NCBI GenBank assembly: GCA_037349105.1
Contig: JAYJMM010000039.1
Location: 1,240,001 to 1,304,000 of the forward strand
DNA from: Limnomonas spitsbergensis
Taxonomy: Eukaryota > Chlorophyta > Chlorophyceae > Chlamydomonadales
DNA length: 64,000 bases
Reading direction: 5' to 3'
Shown piece after piece: positions 32,859 to 44,500 of this stretch. Below the pieces are notes generated by a model, which saw only the letters and a program-made list of their open reading frames with translations, was not told the origin of the DNA and did no database searches. The position numbers and the translations under genes were made by a program. Within the stretch, counting starts at the first letter, position 1. Each line of letters opens with the position of its first letter.

Positions 32859-35800
32859 CTATGACCCGCACATGAGGCACTCGTCCTTATTCTGCAAGGA
32901 GCAGACCATCTTGGCCAGCTCCGCCTCCCGCTCTAGGTGTGAAAGAATGTTGACCGCCGTGGGCTTTGAGTTTCCATGTGCCGGGGGCGTGCTGTCGGGG
33001 CCGGATTGCAGGGCCTTGCTGATGGAGGTGGGGATGGCCGTCTTCTTCTTCAGCAACGACTGGTCCACTGTGAACTTGATGGCATCAGCAGCGGCCCTAG
33101 CGTATGGAGGGAGTGGAAGATGGTAAGATGCAGGCATGAGGAAGTGGATCATGGTTAGATGCAGACTTGAGTGAATGACCACTTTCGACATAATGATCTA
33201 AAGATGCAGACGATACCAGTTCCTTGACACCGTCAGTCATAACAAACAAGTTTTTGGTCAGATCTAGAAGTCCATGGTTTGTGACCAAATTGTGACGAAT
33301 CCCCTAAATGACACATACACTGGCCTTGCTTCCCTGGTGCGCAACTGCGCATGTAGTATATGTTGCGCATGTACTACATGTGGTACAAAGTGCACATGAA
33401 GTGTGGTGAAGTACGTGGTGCGCGTGTAATACCGTACGTGGTGCACAGGTAATACATGGTGCACAGGTGGTGCATGAACCATACACTGGCCCAGCTTCTC
33501 ACCTGGTGCGCAGGTAGTACATCCCTGTCTTCAGCCCTTTCTTCCACGAGTAAAAGTGCAGGGACGTCAGCTTGCCGAAGTTGGGGTCCGGCATGAACAC
33601 GTTGAAGGACTGGCTCTGGTCGATGTACGCCCCGCGGTCCGCCGCCATGTCGACCAGCACCCGCTGCTTGATCTCCCACACAGTCTTGTACAAAGCCTTG
33701 AGCTGCTCAGGGATGTCCAGGTCTGCGACGCTCCCGTTGGCAGCCACCTGCGGTCAGGCAACAGTCCTTGTTAAAGTGCGTCCCGACCACGTCCTAGGGG
33801 GCCACAGAGTAGCTGCCTGTGGAAATGGGGAGCAAACACCGGCCCCAGCTGCCTGTGGAAGTGGACCAAACAGCAGCCGGGCTGGCTGCACCACATTCCT
33901 GCAGTCTCAGGAACCGACGAGGCTTTTTTGAAGCTTCTAGTAGAAGCAATAGGAAGTAGACAGTGCCAGGCAGAGCACAAATCACATGGAGTCTCTGGTA
34001 AGTAACAGCCATGGGTTTGCGCACGTTTATTCAAACAGCTCATAGGCCGAAGTCCACAGTCAAAGGCCCAGCAACAGACAAAGGCCAAACAGACAGGTTT
34101 CACAGCCCTCACCAGCTCGTTCTTCATGTGTGGGTTCCAGAGCCCCATGCGGTTGAGGTCGTGCAGCAGGTGCTGGTTGACCACCGTGAACTCGCCAGAG
34201 AGCACGCGCCGCACATAAATGTTGGAGGTGTACGGCTCAAAGCACTCGTTGTTGCCGAGGATCTGGGACGTCGACGCCGTCGGCATCGGCGCGAGCAGCA
34301 GCGAGTTGCGGACGCCATGCGCTGCGATCCGCTCCCGCAGCCCGTCCCAGTCCCACCTGGGGCGACAAGAATGGCAGAGGCAGTGCTCAGGGGGCGATCA
34401 GGTGGCAGTCAGCGGCTCCGTGGTTCACAACAGAAGGTACAAATACATCAGCCCACCAGAGGTACACATACGTCAGTTTGCTAGAGGTACGCGTACAATA
34501 GTCCACCAGAGGTACACATTCATCAGCCCACCAGAGGTACACATACGTCAGTTTGCTAGAGGTACGCGTACAATAGTCCACCAGAGGTACACATTCATCA
34601 GCCCACCAGAGGTACACACAGCAGTCAGAACCAGTCTCTGACCCACACAGCCCCTTGACAGTGCCTGGAGCAGGTGAACCTAAGTCCAAAATCCAAACAA
34701 AAAACCGTCCCAGACCGCAGCCCTCGCATGCCTCATGGTGACAACCTGTTCTGCAGCACCTCACCTTCCGCTGGATGGCTTGACGTCCCACATATCAAAC
34801 TGCAGCACGCCCTTGCTGACGGGGCAGCCAGGGTAGGTCTCATACACGCCGTCCGCCTTGGCCATCTCGCAGCTTGTGTCCAGGGCAGCGAAGTACATGC
34901 ACTCAAAGATTTCCTTGTTGAGCTCCTGGGCCTGCAGGGTTTAGGGTTAGAGTTTAGGAAAGGTGGTGAATTCGTGTACAGGCTCAAAACTTGTGATGTA
35001 GTAACAACCGGATGTGGCTGCCGCCTGCAGCTGCAATGTCTCTAAGAGGGGCCTAGCTTCCTCTCTTTCTTTCCGCACATGATCAGTCAGGTTGCACATG
35101 AGAACGCTGCAATCAGTGGCAGCTAGCAGCTAGCGCTCCCTGCACTTAATTTGCGGCTGCATCAGCTACACTGGAGCTAAACGCGGTCATCGTTTGGTCC
35201 TCATCAGCCCAGTGGTGGCCGCCTGAGAGCCCCCAAACGTGGTCTGGTGCACAATGAAGTACCATTGCTTCTCTGGCACGTTAGCGGTGCGGGCCAGCCC
35301 ATGCCGATGCACAGTTTCCTCAACTTTCGCGCCCCTGCGGGACGTAGTTTTCTTGCTTCCCTGGCCCTGCGCGGGGCGCTGCATGACTTTTAATCAGCCG
35401 CACCTCCGGGCTGTCAAAGGCCATGCCCAGTAGGATGAAGGCGTCTGCCAAGCCCTGGCAGCCAATGCCGATGGGCCGGTGGCGCATGTTGGACTTCCGC
35501 GCCGTCTCCACCGGGTAGAAGTTGATGTCGATGATCTTGTTCAGGTTGCGCGTCATGGTGCGCGTCACCTCAGCCAGCTTCTCAAAGTCAAAGTACCTGC
35601 CATGAAAACAAAGGGTCGGTTTGATGGTGCCGTCAGGCCTTCACCACGGCCGGCCTTGCACAAGTCAAAGTACCAAGAGGTATATCACATCCGATAAAAC
35701 ACCCTTGGCTGGCAAATGCTGGCCATTTGGCTGACCCCCGTAACAATCCTGGCCCCCTGGGTATCAGTCAGAAAAGTAGGGTCACAAACACACGGCACAG

Positions 35801-38800
35801 GTCATGGAAGGCAAGTGATCAGGATTATGGCGTGCGTCCTTGCCCAGCCTGTCCATGTGTTAACGCATGGGGAGGTGCTATGAAGCAAATGACATAAATA
35901 AAGCACGGCCATCGAGTGGGTGCTATGGAAGAAAAAAGTCAGCGCGGTCTCGTGAATCAAACCCGCCACCCACCTGCTCTCTGCGTCCATGGACCCGACC
36001 ATCTTCTTGCTCTCGCGTTCCGGCTCGCAGTTTCGCTCACGCACAAACCGAGGCAGCGCGACCGATGCAAGGTTGCAGACGGCCGTCTCGTCGGGCGCCG
36101 TGTACTCAATGATCTCCGTGCACAGGTTGGAGCACTTGATTGTGCCAAGGTTCTGCAGGCAGGGGAAGGCGTTTCAGTTGAGAGACATCAATATGAGCAC
36201 GTTCAAGCAGGTGCTTACCGTATGTTCTACATAACCAGAAAAATGGCTGAGTTAATGGGCAGCAGCATGGTCAATAAATGGTGGCCATGCTGTACTTGAA
36301 TTGTTTGACGGTGCCCAGGTTCCAAAGCAGATCCAAGAAACAAATGATCAAAAACACTACACGCTGAAGGGAGGAAACTGGAACCTGTCTAGAAGACATA
36401 CTCCTTGGGTCCCTCCACATAGTGTCCCTCCTAGGGGGAGGGGGACACCAAAACCTGGCCTCCACTATGTGAAGGAACAGGTTTTTGGTGCGTGGAGCGG
36501 GAGGTGTAGGGGCATTAGTGGGTCCCCTCCAATACGTTTTTGTTTTTGTTAAGTAACTATCGGGAGGAAAAAGGAAAAAAAGGCTCAAGCTGGCCCGTGC
36601 CATTGGAGACGGCGAAACAATTAGCTGGTTGATGCCTTACCTGCTGGTTAGACTTGCGGTTAGCCGTGTCCTTGAACAGCATGTAGGGGTTGCCTGTCTC
36701 AATCTGGGCCTCCAGGATGCTGAACCAGAGCTGCTGAGCTCGGACCACCTTGCGGGCACGGCCTTCGCGCTCGTACCTGCAGCACACAAGGGGCCAGGGT
36801 TTAACTTTCGGCACACAAGAGGGTTCAACAGGCAGGGCGGGAGAACAGGCAGCAGGTTTCAGAACACTTAAGGTAAGACAGTGACAAACTGAATATAGTT
36901 TTTGCATTCAGGGCTTCAATTGGTTGAGACCATTCAAGGTAGGTAGTGGGTTTTAAGGAAGGAACAATCTTGGGTGGAGCTCATCAGCTCAAGTCTTGGG
37001 CGGAGTTTGTCAGCTTAAGAGGCTGCACATGGGTAACAAACAACCTGGAAACAGCAACAACAAAATTCAAAAAAAAAAAGAGGGTGTCCATTACAGGATT
37101 CATGCACACCAGCTGACCACCGCACCTCTCGTACAGCTCGTCAAACGCTTCTCCCCAGACCTCCGCCAGACCTGGTGCCTCGTTCGGGCAGAAGAGGGTC
37201 CAGTCCTCATTGGCCTCCACTCGGCGCATGAACAAGTCATTGATCCACAGGCCGTAGAAAAGGTCACGGGCGCGGGCCTCCTCCTTGCCTGTGGACAAAA
37301 GGGGCATGACTTGAGACCATGGATACAGAAGCCGTATAAAAGGTCGCGGGCGCGGGCCTCCTCCTTGCCTGAGATGCAAGGGGGTATGGATATTACAAGC
37401 TAGTGCCCTTGGCCTTCACTAGTTAAAGCTGCTGAGTATTGAAAGGAGGTTCATTATTCTCAGGCTTCCGAACCAGGTATACTGTGCATCTGTGCCCTGA
37501 ATCATGCTCATCCAAAACTGTGGGGGTGTTCCTGCAGAAACCTAAATGGCATGCCTGGAAGGCAGCTCTAATCCTCAGCAGGCAACTTCAAAGGCATGGC
37601 ACATGTCCTTCAGGCCCCCTAGTACCCGCAACTTATTTGAATCCCCTGCAGGCACAACTCATGCATGGCATGGCACCTGGTTAAGCGCTCATGTGTAATA
37701 CTCTGAGGCGCTCTAAATGGCATGGCTCATGCCCTTCAGGCCCCTTGCAAGTAATTTCAATCCCCCGCAGGCAACTCCTGAATGGCATGGCGCATGGTAA
37801 GCGCTCCTGTATAACCCTTTGACACAATCTTTGTGGTATGGCAACCTTTGACACAATCTTTTTGGTATGGCACCCTGTCCTTCACACCTGTGTTCTTCCT
37901 GAGATCCAGAAACTCAAACACGTCGCTGTGCCACGGCTCCATGTAGATTGCGAAGGCTCCCTTCCTCTTGCCGCCACCCTGGTCGACGTACCTGTGCACA
38001 TGGCATTCAAAATAAGCTCAGCAGGGGGAACGGGCTGTGCTAGCATTTCACGCGACAGACTGGGCATCATCAAACAGCACCAGCGAGGTGGGCTGGCTCG
38101 CATAGCAAGCATCGGGCGGGAGGCCTTTCGAGAGGGACCAAACGGGGCATCATCAGACAGCACCAGCCAGCCATTGCACATGCTGAGCTTGGGGTCCTGG
38201 CTAGGAGGCGAGTCATTCTCAATTTGAGAGAGGAATGAAGGGGGTCATCAAGTTGTACCTGGCTGTGTCATTAAAGACGCGCAGCATGGGCAGGATGCCG
38301 TTGGACGACCCGTTAGTCCCCCGGATGTAGGAGCCAGTGGCCCTGATGTTGTGGATTGAAAGGCCAATGCCGCCCGCGCTCTTGGAGATGACGGCGCACT
38401 CCTTCAGGGTGTCATAGATGCCTTCGATGCTGTCACTCTGAGAGACAATGGTGAGGGGCAGGGGGAGAAGGTGGAATCGGAACAAATGAAGGCAAGCAGC
38501 CATATGCTTAAAAACTTAAGCATACAAAGTCGTCACTCCTAGGGTTTCACTCCTAGGGTTTCACCTGGTCAATGCAGGCACATGAAAAATGGATGCGCAG
38601 GGATTGCAGCCAGCGCGACGGCCATGCTGCTGGGGGACCCGCGTTCTATGCAATGCACACAAACCTTGGTGCACAGGAGGAAGCAGCTGGAAAGCTGCGG
38701 GCGAGGGGTGCCGGCGTTGAAAAGCGTTGGTGATGCGTGAGTGAACATGCGCTCTGACATCAAGTGGTAAGTCAGAATGGCCTCTTGGATGTTGTCCTGG

Positions 38801-40217
38801 TGGATTCCAACCGAGACGCGCATGAGCATGTGCTGGGGGCGCTCAATGACCTTGCCATTGATGCGGAGCAGGTAGGAGCGCTCCAGGGTCTGTCAGAAGG
38901 GTGGGTGTGGAATTTAGAGAAAAAAGTGGACAAGGCATCAATGAGCTCATGCATGCTTGCTCACATGCAAAACAGGCGGACAAGCACACAATTCACAAAC
39001 GGCATCTTTGTGTATTTCACCTTGAAGCCAAAGTAGTCGTAGTCAAAGTCCCTGTCGTAGCGAATCTCGTTGTCCAGCAACTCACCATTCTGGTAGTGGG
39101 AAGCATGGCAAACAATCAGGTGAATAGGGGATTGCATCAGGCAGGAAGGTCAGGATGGTTATTCTCAGAAGGGAACGCCACAAACTCAAACAAAATCCGG
39201 TGCATCGGCAGGCATCCATTTATTTATGAAGGTCTGCACAACTTGCAAGCTTTCGGTGCGTGGGATCACTGACTATCCATTCAACTTTGCCACCACTGGT
39301 ACTTTGCTTCAACAGACCACCCTTAATGTGCAATGCTTGGGCGCATGCCCAGCCTTCACAAAAAAAGGGACTCAGGAGGTCCAGCCGGGTGACCCTTCAT
39401 GTTGTGCAATCATGCGCACCTCCATCATGACCTTGAAGACATCATCGGCCACCAGAGGTGCAGGGTCACCATTCTTGGGGCTGATGTGATTGTGCATAAG
39501 CTTCATCCTATGAGGCAAAATCAAGTATGACGTCAAGTAGGAAGAGAGGAGGATGGTGTAGAACTTTGGGGATTCGAATTTGAAAGCTTACGTCTCAGTG
39601 AAGGACTTCATGGTGCTCTTATGAAGATTCGAGATCGCAATGCGCGCTGCGAGCTGCACGTTTGGTGATAGATCAGGTCGTCAGAATGATGTAAGCGATT
39701 GAAAGCGAGAGGTGGCTGCTAGGTTGGAACTCACGACAGCATAGTCCGGGTGTGTGGACGTGAGTGCGGCCGCAGTTTCTGCTGCAAGCTCGTCAAGCTC
39801 GGATGTTGTGACGCCCTTGTAGACACCAGCGGTAACCTTTTGAGCCACCAGAATCTGTGGACAAGTGACAGACAAATATTTGAATTATTCGCGCCCTATT
39901 ACCGTGGCATCGAATGAATACAATTAACAATGACAAGAATACGAGTACTATACAGTGGAAAAGCAATGTAAGCCGGAAATGGAGCATGCATGACAATCGA
40001 CACATGAACATGCATGATATCATTATGGGCATACATGATCGTCTGAGTTAGCTGCATTGCATGTGCATGAACTTACTGGATCACAGAAGTCTGGGTTGAG
40101 GCCGTACGCTAGCTTGCTGATACGTGCGGTAATCTTGTCAAAATGCACTTCCTGCTTGTTTCCATTCCTCTTCACGACGAACATCTTGGACTTGAAGGGG
40201 TCGCCAATGTGGGACAT
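32859..40217 (-). CDS. Ribonucleoside-diphosphate reductase large subunit (class I)
   Basis: Sixteen exons on the minus strand give 850 residues: 40217-40077, 39854-39735, 39653-39592, 39507-39420, 39089-39021, 38889-38665, 38437-38259, 37991-37888, 37288-37126, 36776-36641, 36152-35974, 35596-35404, 34931-34765, 34356-34113, 33747-33503 and 33096-32859. An ATP-cone occupies about residues 1-95. Catalytic residues are present: the redox cysteine pair C229 (QLSSCFLL) and C455 (VCNLASV), and N438, C440 and E442 in SNLCTEI. Further family motifs are [33 protein letters not shown] and [15 protein letters not shown]. The tail CLMCGS carries the shuttle cysteine pair. The enzyme reduces ribonucleoside diphosphates to deoxy forms with a small R2 subunit. 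A GCGGGAAA E2F-like site lies 235 bp upstream. The exon 9 acceptor is duplicated (37288 real, 37368 copy). Confidence 0.97.
33303..33502 (-). repeat. Degenerate array from ribonucleotide reductase exon 15 donor edge
   Basis: On the minus strand the exon end ATGTACTACCTGCGCACCAG recurs as short units (ATGTATTACCTGTGCACCAC, ATACTACATGCGCA and similar). A last copy near 33303-33345 also repeats the following intron text (GGCCAGTGTATG) but has GG in place of the donor GT. Confidence 0.85.
34440..34622. repeat. About 72-bp minisatellite AGAGGTACACAT
   Basis: Two and a half units built from CCACCAGAGGTACACATAC and GCTAGAGGTACGCGTACAA lie in the intron before ribonucleotide reductase exon 14. Confidence 0.85.
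34932..34960 (-). repeat. Telomere-like repeat serving as a 3' splice region
   Basis: On the minus strand the exon 13 acceptor reads CTCTAACCCTAAACCCTGCAG, so CCCTAAA-type repeats supply the pyrimidine tract up to the AG. Confidence 0.9.
35155..35262 (+). repeat. Dispersed repeat family 1 copy
   Basis: ATCAGCCCAGTGGTGGCCGCC and ACGTGGTCTGGTGCACAATG are clear family landmarks. It lies in the intron after ribonucleotide reductase exon 12. Confidence 0.75.
37261..37372 (-). repeat. 80-bp-spaced duplication of ribonucleotide reductase exon 9 acceptor
   Basis: On the minus strand CAG|GCAAGGAGGAGGCCCGCG occurs first at 37368 and again 80 bp later at 37288, the real exon start. About 45 bp are copied. 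Both AGs are intact. The 80-bp offset is not a multiple of three, so use of the first site would shift frame. Confidence 0.93.
37560..37880. repeat. Imperfect repeats AATGGCATGGC and ACACAATCTTT.TGGTATGGCA
   Basis: Two repeat types lie in the intron between ribonucleotide reductase exons 8 and 9. The TTGACACAATCTTTTTGG unit abuts the exon 8 donor and is duplicated. Confidence 0.7.
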
Positions 40218-40451
40218 GGTGCTGGCTCAAAGCGAATAAAACGGTTCAAATCGAGAGGACTCGGTTCAACTGATTGTTTGCAGGCGGTTTACTAGTAAGC
40301 AGGTGTGTGTGGGACACGAGAGTTACAGAATACGAAGAGAGGAGACGATGCGTAAATCGGTCATATCCACATTCTTGTCATTTCATTCCTTATGCCTGCT
40401 CCGAAATAGGGTTGACGTCTGAACCCCTCAAGTTTCCACTTTCCAAGTTCC

Positions 40452-40459
40452 GCGGGAAA
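40452..40459 (-). promoter_or_regulatory. E2F-like site upstream of ribonucleotide reductase
   Basis: GCGGGAAA on the plus strand (TTTCCCGC on the coding strand) matches the plant/animal E2F consensus TTTSSCGC, 235 bp before the start codon. E2F control of ribonucleotide reductase at S phase is known in plants. The site here is only a sequence match. Confidence 0.45.
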
Positions 40460-41104
40460 CCATCAACGTAGTCATGATGAGGCTGTGAGTGATCTACTAA
40501 TGCAACGAATCGAAGTTCCGTTATTTCTGCTCCATCTGTATTGCAGCCGATGGCCGGAACTTTTGCTGATGCGTGCATGCATTCCAAGCGATTGGGCTGA
40601 TTCCAATCTGCATGGGCCAGTTTCTTCTCGGCATGCCTGCGGTTCGGACTGTGTGCAGCGGGAATAGAAAAGGGTGAAACACACTTGAGCCATGCAAACG
40701 AAATAGGAAGATCTTCCACAAGTCATCAACTTGCCATGCATATACGGTAGATCTGCCTACACTCATGCTGCCTGCCACACAACTTGTGTGGACACTATTA
40801 TACTACCCGTGCCCACGACGAACAAACCTCAAAATGCTCTGCCCGGCTCATGATTGTTTCGCTGCATTGACAGCAAGCACATACCAATCTCAGCATGGTA
40901 AATCTGGGGTGCTGGCGGGGGCAATGAATTATCAGTTGACGCATATGGGGGTTTTGTCGTGACTGCATTTGTGGGGGCATTGCATGCATACTGACATGTG
41001 CAGACAGAGGAGAGCCTGTACACAGGGGTTCGGGGCTATGGGCACCTGACTTTTGTAACCTCCAACTTCGGAGATGGAACATACTGATGTACACTACTAC
41101 TTTT

Positions 41105-41250
41105 TATTTCAGGATGCTTCAGCTACAATTCAGCTACGTTATGGCCTACGGCCGCGAGGGCCTGGTGTAGCAAGCCTTTCTGCCTGGACCACCCTCTGTA
41201 GGCTGGTCACGCTTTGGTCCCCATCAGCTCTGCGATGACTGACTAGCAGC
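41105..41250 (+). repeat. Dispersed repeat family 1 copy
   Basis: CTTCAGCTACAATTCAGCTAC, GGCCTACGGCCGCGAGGGCC, AGGCTGGTCACGCTTTGGTCC and CCATCAG are present in order. Confidence 0.85.
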
Positions 41251-41525
41251 CTACCGAAAGTGAGGTGCGCACTGAAACAAACAGTAGCAGGTAGCCAAAC
41301 CAAGCAGTAAAAACGGTTTGTGAGGCTCGCAAACATAGCTCACCAGTCACCATATAAATGATCACTAGCGTCTGTCTGGAAATCCAGGCCTCTGCTTCGA
41401 GAATGCATGCGAGGAACGGCTAAACTGGTGCACTTGCACAGTGAGAAAAAAATCAAGTTAAATGAGTTAAAATGTGGTGCAACAGCACATGTGCTTAATA
41501 GTGTTCACCAGACAAGACAACAGTT

Positions 41526-44500
41526 TCAGGTCGCCGGCTCCTGGCTTGGGCCTAGGAACAGCTTCTTGCCCCGCAGGCCGTTCTTGAAGTCTTTGCTGGC
41601 CATGGCTTTCTTGGTGTGAGGCTGCACCTGTAGCACCTGTTCATGCAGGGGGGAGCAGCCAGGGCCAAATCATGAAAGGAATATATGATTGTATGAGGGA
41701 TTATGACCTGTACTGGAGATCATATTATAACGGGATAAACGGAATGAACGGAATAAACCATGCCTGAATAAACCATCAATTACATTGCACAACATGGCAT
41801 TTGTACGAGCCCTTGTACGAGCCCTTACCTCCAGGAGTGTGCCTCCGCTGCAAGGCACGATCAACGAGTCGTTTGGCCCCCATGCCAGCGCCTGACCGGG
41901 AGCAGGTGCTGCATCTTTTGAATCTGCTCTGTGATCCGGATCCACTCGAGTCCTGCAGATCTTGATCTCCAGCGTCTCCCGGATCCCTGCACATCGGCCG
42001 TACAAGAATGTGCAGTGTCTCCAACATAGCGATATGCATATCCATGGTATAGCTTTTCCTCCTTTTTTCCTGTCCCCTGGTGTTTGTTTCGAGCTTTCCT
42101 CCCAACCCTTTAGTTAGGCGGCCACGCGGCCGAGCCTTTTTGAACAGGGCCCAGAGGTGTAACGTCATTGACATACCCATGGTCTGGATTACAACTACGG
42201 TATCTGTGTGTAAGATTGTCAGGGTTTATGGATCCTATCCATGGCTTTTGTGTTTCAAAAGGTCAGCCTTCACTGAGGTTCTTGAATGCATGTCAGGAGC
42301 CCGCGAGTGAAACCCACATGAAACAGCTGGAGCAGAAATTAACAAGGCTCGGGATCCGAGGGCCAGCACCAACAAAAGTAGTCCTCAGCAGCTGGCAAGG
42401 CCTTGGGCCAGCACCAACATAAGTAGTCCTCAGCAGCTAGAAAGGCTTGGGGCCAGCACCAGAATACTCTAAACGGCTGGCAAGTAACCATGAACCCGGA
42501 TATGCCTTTGTCTTCATTGTGTCGCAGACCACACCAGCTTAGCTGCGGAATACCCGCACGGGGGCAACTATAATACCATAAACGTTCTTATTTTGTATAA
42601 ATCCCCTACTTTCCTTCCCAAACAGAATATATTGACACTGGGGACCTAGATCCGGACCTGCACAAACGCGCACATACCAGCTCAAACACCGCCTCAAAAA
42701 GGTGACATAAATAGGAAAGTCCGAAGGTCTGGCAGGGAATGCCCAAACCATATCCCCCCACACAGACACACCCTGAACTCCTCCACGCCCTCACCTGTTG
42801 ATTCCTCCTCCACTACTAGCGAGGCGCTGGTCCCAGGCCAGCCAGCAAATGCGCGGACCTTGTTATGAAGCTCCAGCGCGGTGCAGGATGAGAAGTGCAG
42901 CACGGCCTCCTCCTTGGTCAGCTGCTCAAGTGGGAGGAGGGCACATATTGGACAGGCTGGGACTTGTAAGGATCATGGTGGGATTAAAAGATGAATAAGC
43001 TGACAGGACTATTCAACAAAATAGAGGGATCTATTCCATTACTGTACGTTCAGGTATAGAAGCTTCACGGGAAAATTAATTGCGCACAATCCCTCTACTT
43101 GGAAATAGCACTTCGATGGCCATGACTAACTGGGCTGAGATTCCTCACGTAACCAACCATAACCAACCCAGGAGTTCAGCTAAGAAGCAAGGGTATCCCT
43201 AGAGCCTATGCCAGCTGACCAGCCCCTTGCTCTCAAGACATGTAGGCAAGGCAATGCAGAGAGAGAGAAGTGTCTCAGATAAGAGGTTTGAGATGAGAAT
43301 AAACGGGGTGGAGGTGCCTCACAGGGCATACAGGGCATACAGGGCATACAGGGCATCACAGAGTCACAGACCATGTCATGCTACTAACTGCACACCTTGG
43401 CTGCATGCAGCACATTGGCTTCATCCTGCTGCCATGCGATCTGCGCCCCCCTGCCCTGAAACACGTCAGGCAGGTGGTGCAGCAGCAGCTGTGCGCCCCG
43501 TCGGAAGAGGAGCGACAACAGCTCCGGCGCCTGCATGTCAAGGTCCAACAGAACCTGCGAACAGGCGGGAATGGGACCAGCCTCTATGCTGTATCTAGGT
43601 TATATGGGTTTGATCTATGCTGGATCTATGCTGGATCTAGGCTGCATGTCAAGGTCAAGCAGGACCTGCGAACAGGCGGGATGGAACTAGCCCCTATGCT
43701 GTATCTAGGTCATATGGGTTTGATCTATGCTGGATCTATGCTGGATCTAGGCTGCATGTCAAGGTCAAGCAGGACCTGCAAACAGGCGGGGATGGAACCA
43801 GCCTCTATGCTGTATCTAGGTCATTTAAGTTTGATCTATGCTGGATCTATGCTGGATCTAGGTTGCATGTCAAGGTCAAGCAGGACCTGCAAACAGGCGG
43901 GGATGGAACCAGCCTCTATGCTGTATCTAGGTCATATAAGTTTGATCTATGCTGGATCTATGCTGGATCTAGGTTGCATGTCAAGGTCAAGCAGGACCTG
44001 CGAACAGGCGGGGATGGAACTAGCCCTTATGCTGTATCTAGGTCATATGGGTTTGATCTATGCTGGATATATGCTGGATCTATCTTGGATCTAGGGCACA
44101 TGGCTTGGATCTTTGTTGGATCTAGACTGCATGTCAAGATCCAACAGGACCTGCGAGCAGAAGGGAATGGAACCAAGCGCACAGGGATTGGTCGAAGAGG
44201 AGCTTGACAGAAAGCAGGCGGGAACGTGAAGCACACGCAACTTGATTACATTTAGGTGGGAATGTAGCCAGGAACACGGAGATTGGTCAAAAAGCTTGAC
44301 AAAAAGCAGTCGGGGATGTAAGCAAGCGAACAGGGATTAGTCAAAGAGCTTGGCAGCAAGCAGGCAGACAGCTGCTTGATTACAAACAGGCGATAACGCA
44401 ATTAAGTGCAGGGGCATTGTCCGTAGAGCATGAAAGCAAGCAGGCAGGAACGTAACCAAGGGCAAGGGGAGGAGTCAAACATTTGATCGCTCATAGACGG

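Larger units (their letters stand above)
40218..41525. other. Intergenic between ribonucleotide reductase start and formyltransferase end
   Basis: The stretch contains the reductase promoter, a family 1 copy at 41105-41250 and the 3' flank of the formyltransferase. No other gene was recognised. Confidence 0.6.

Noticed and set aside
33556..36512. Several plus-strand frames of 70-130 codons
   Set aside because: They are antisense shadows of ribonucleotide reductase exons.
43378..44094. Plus-strand frame of 238 codons with repeated MSRSSRT
   Set aside because: It is a shadow of the 111-bp array on the strand opposite to the formyltransferase gene.
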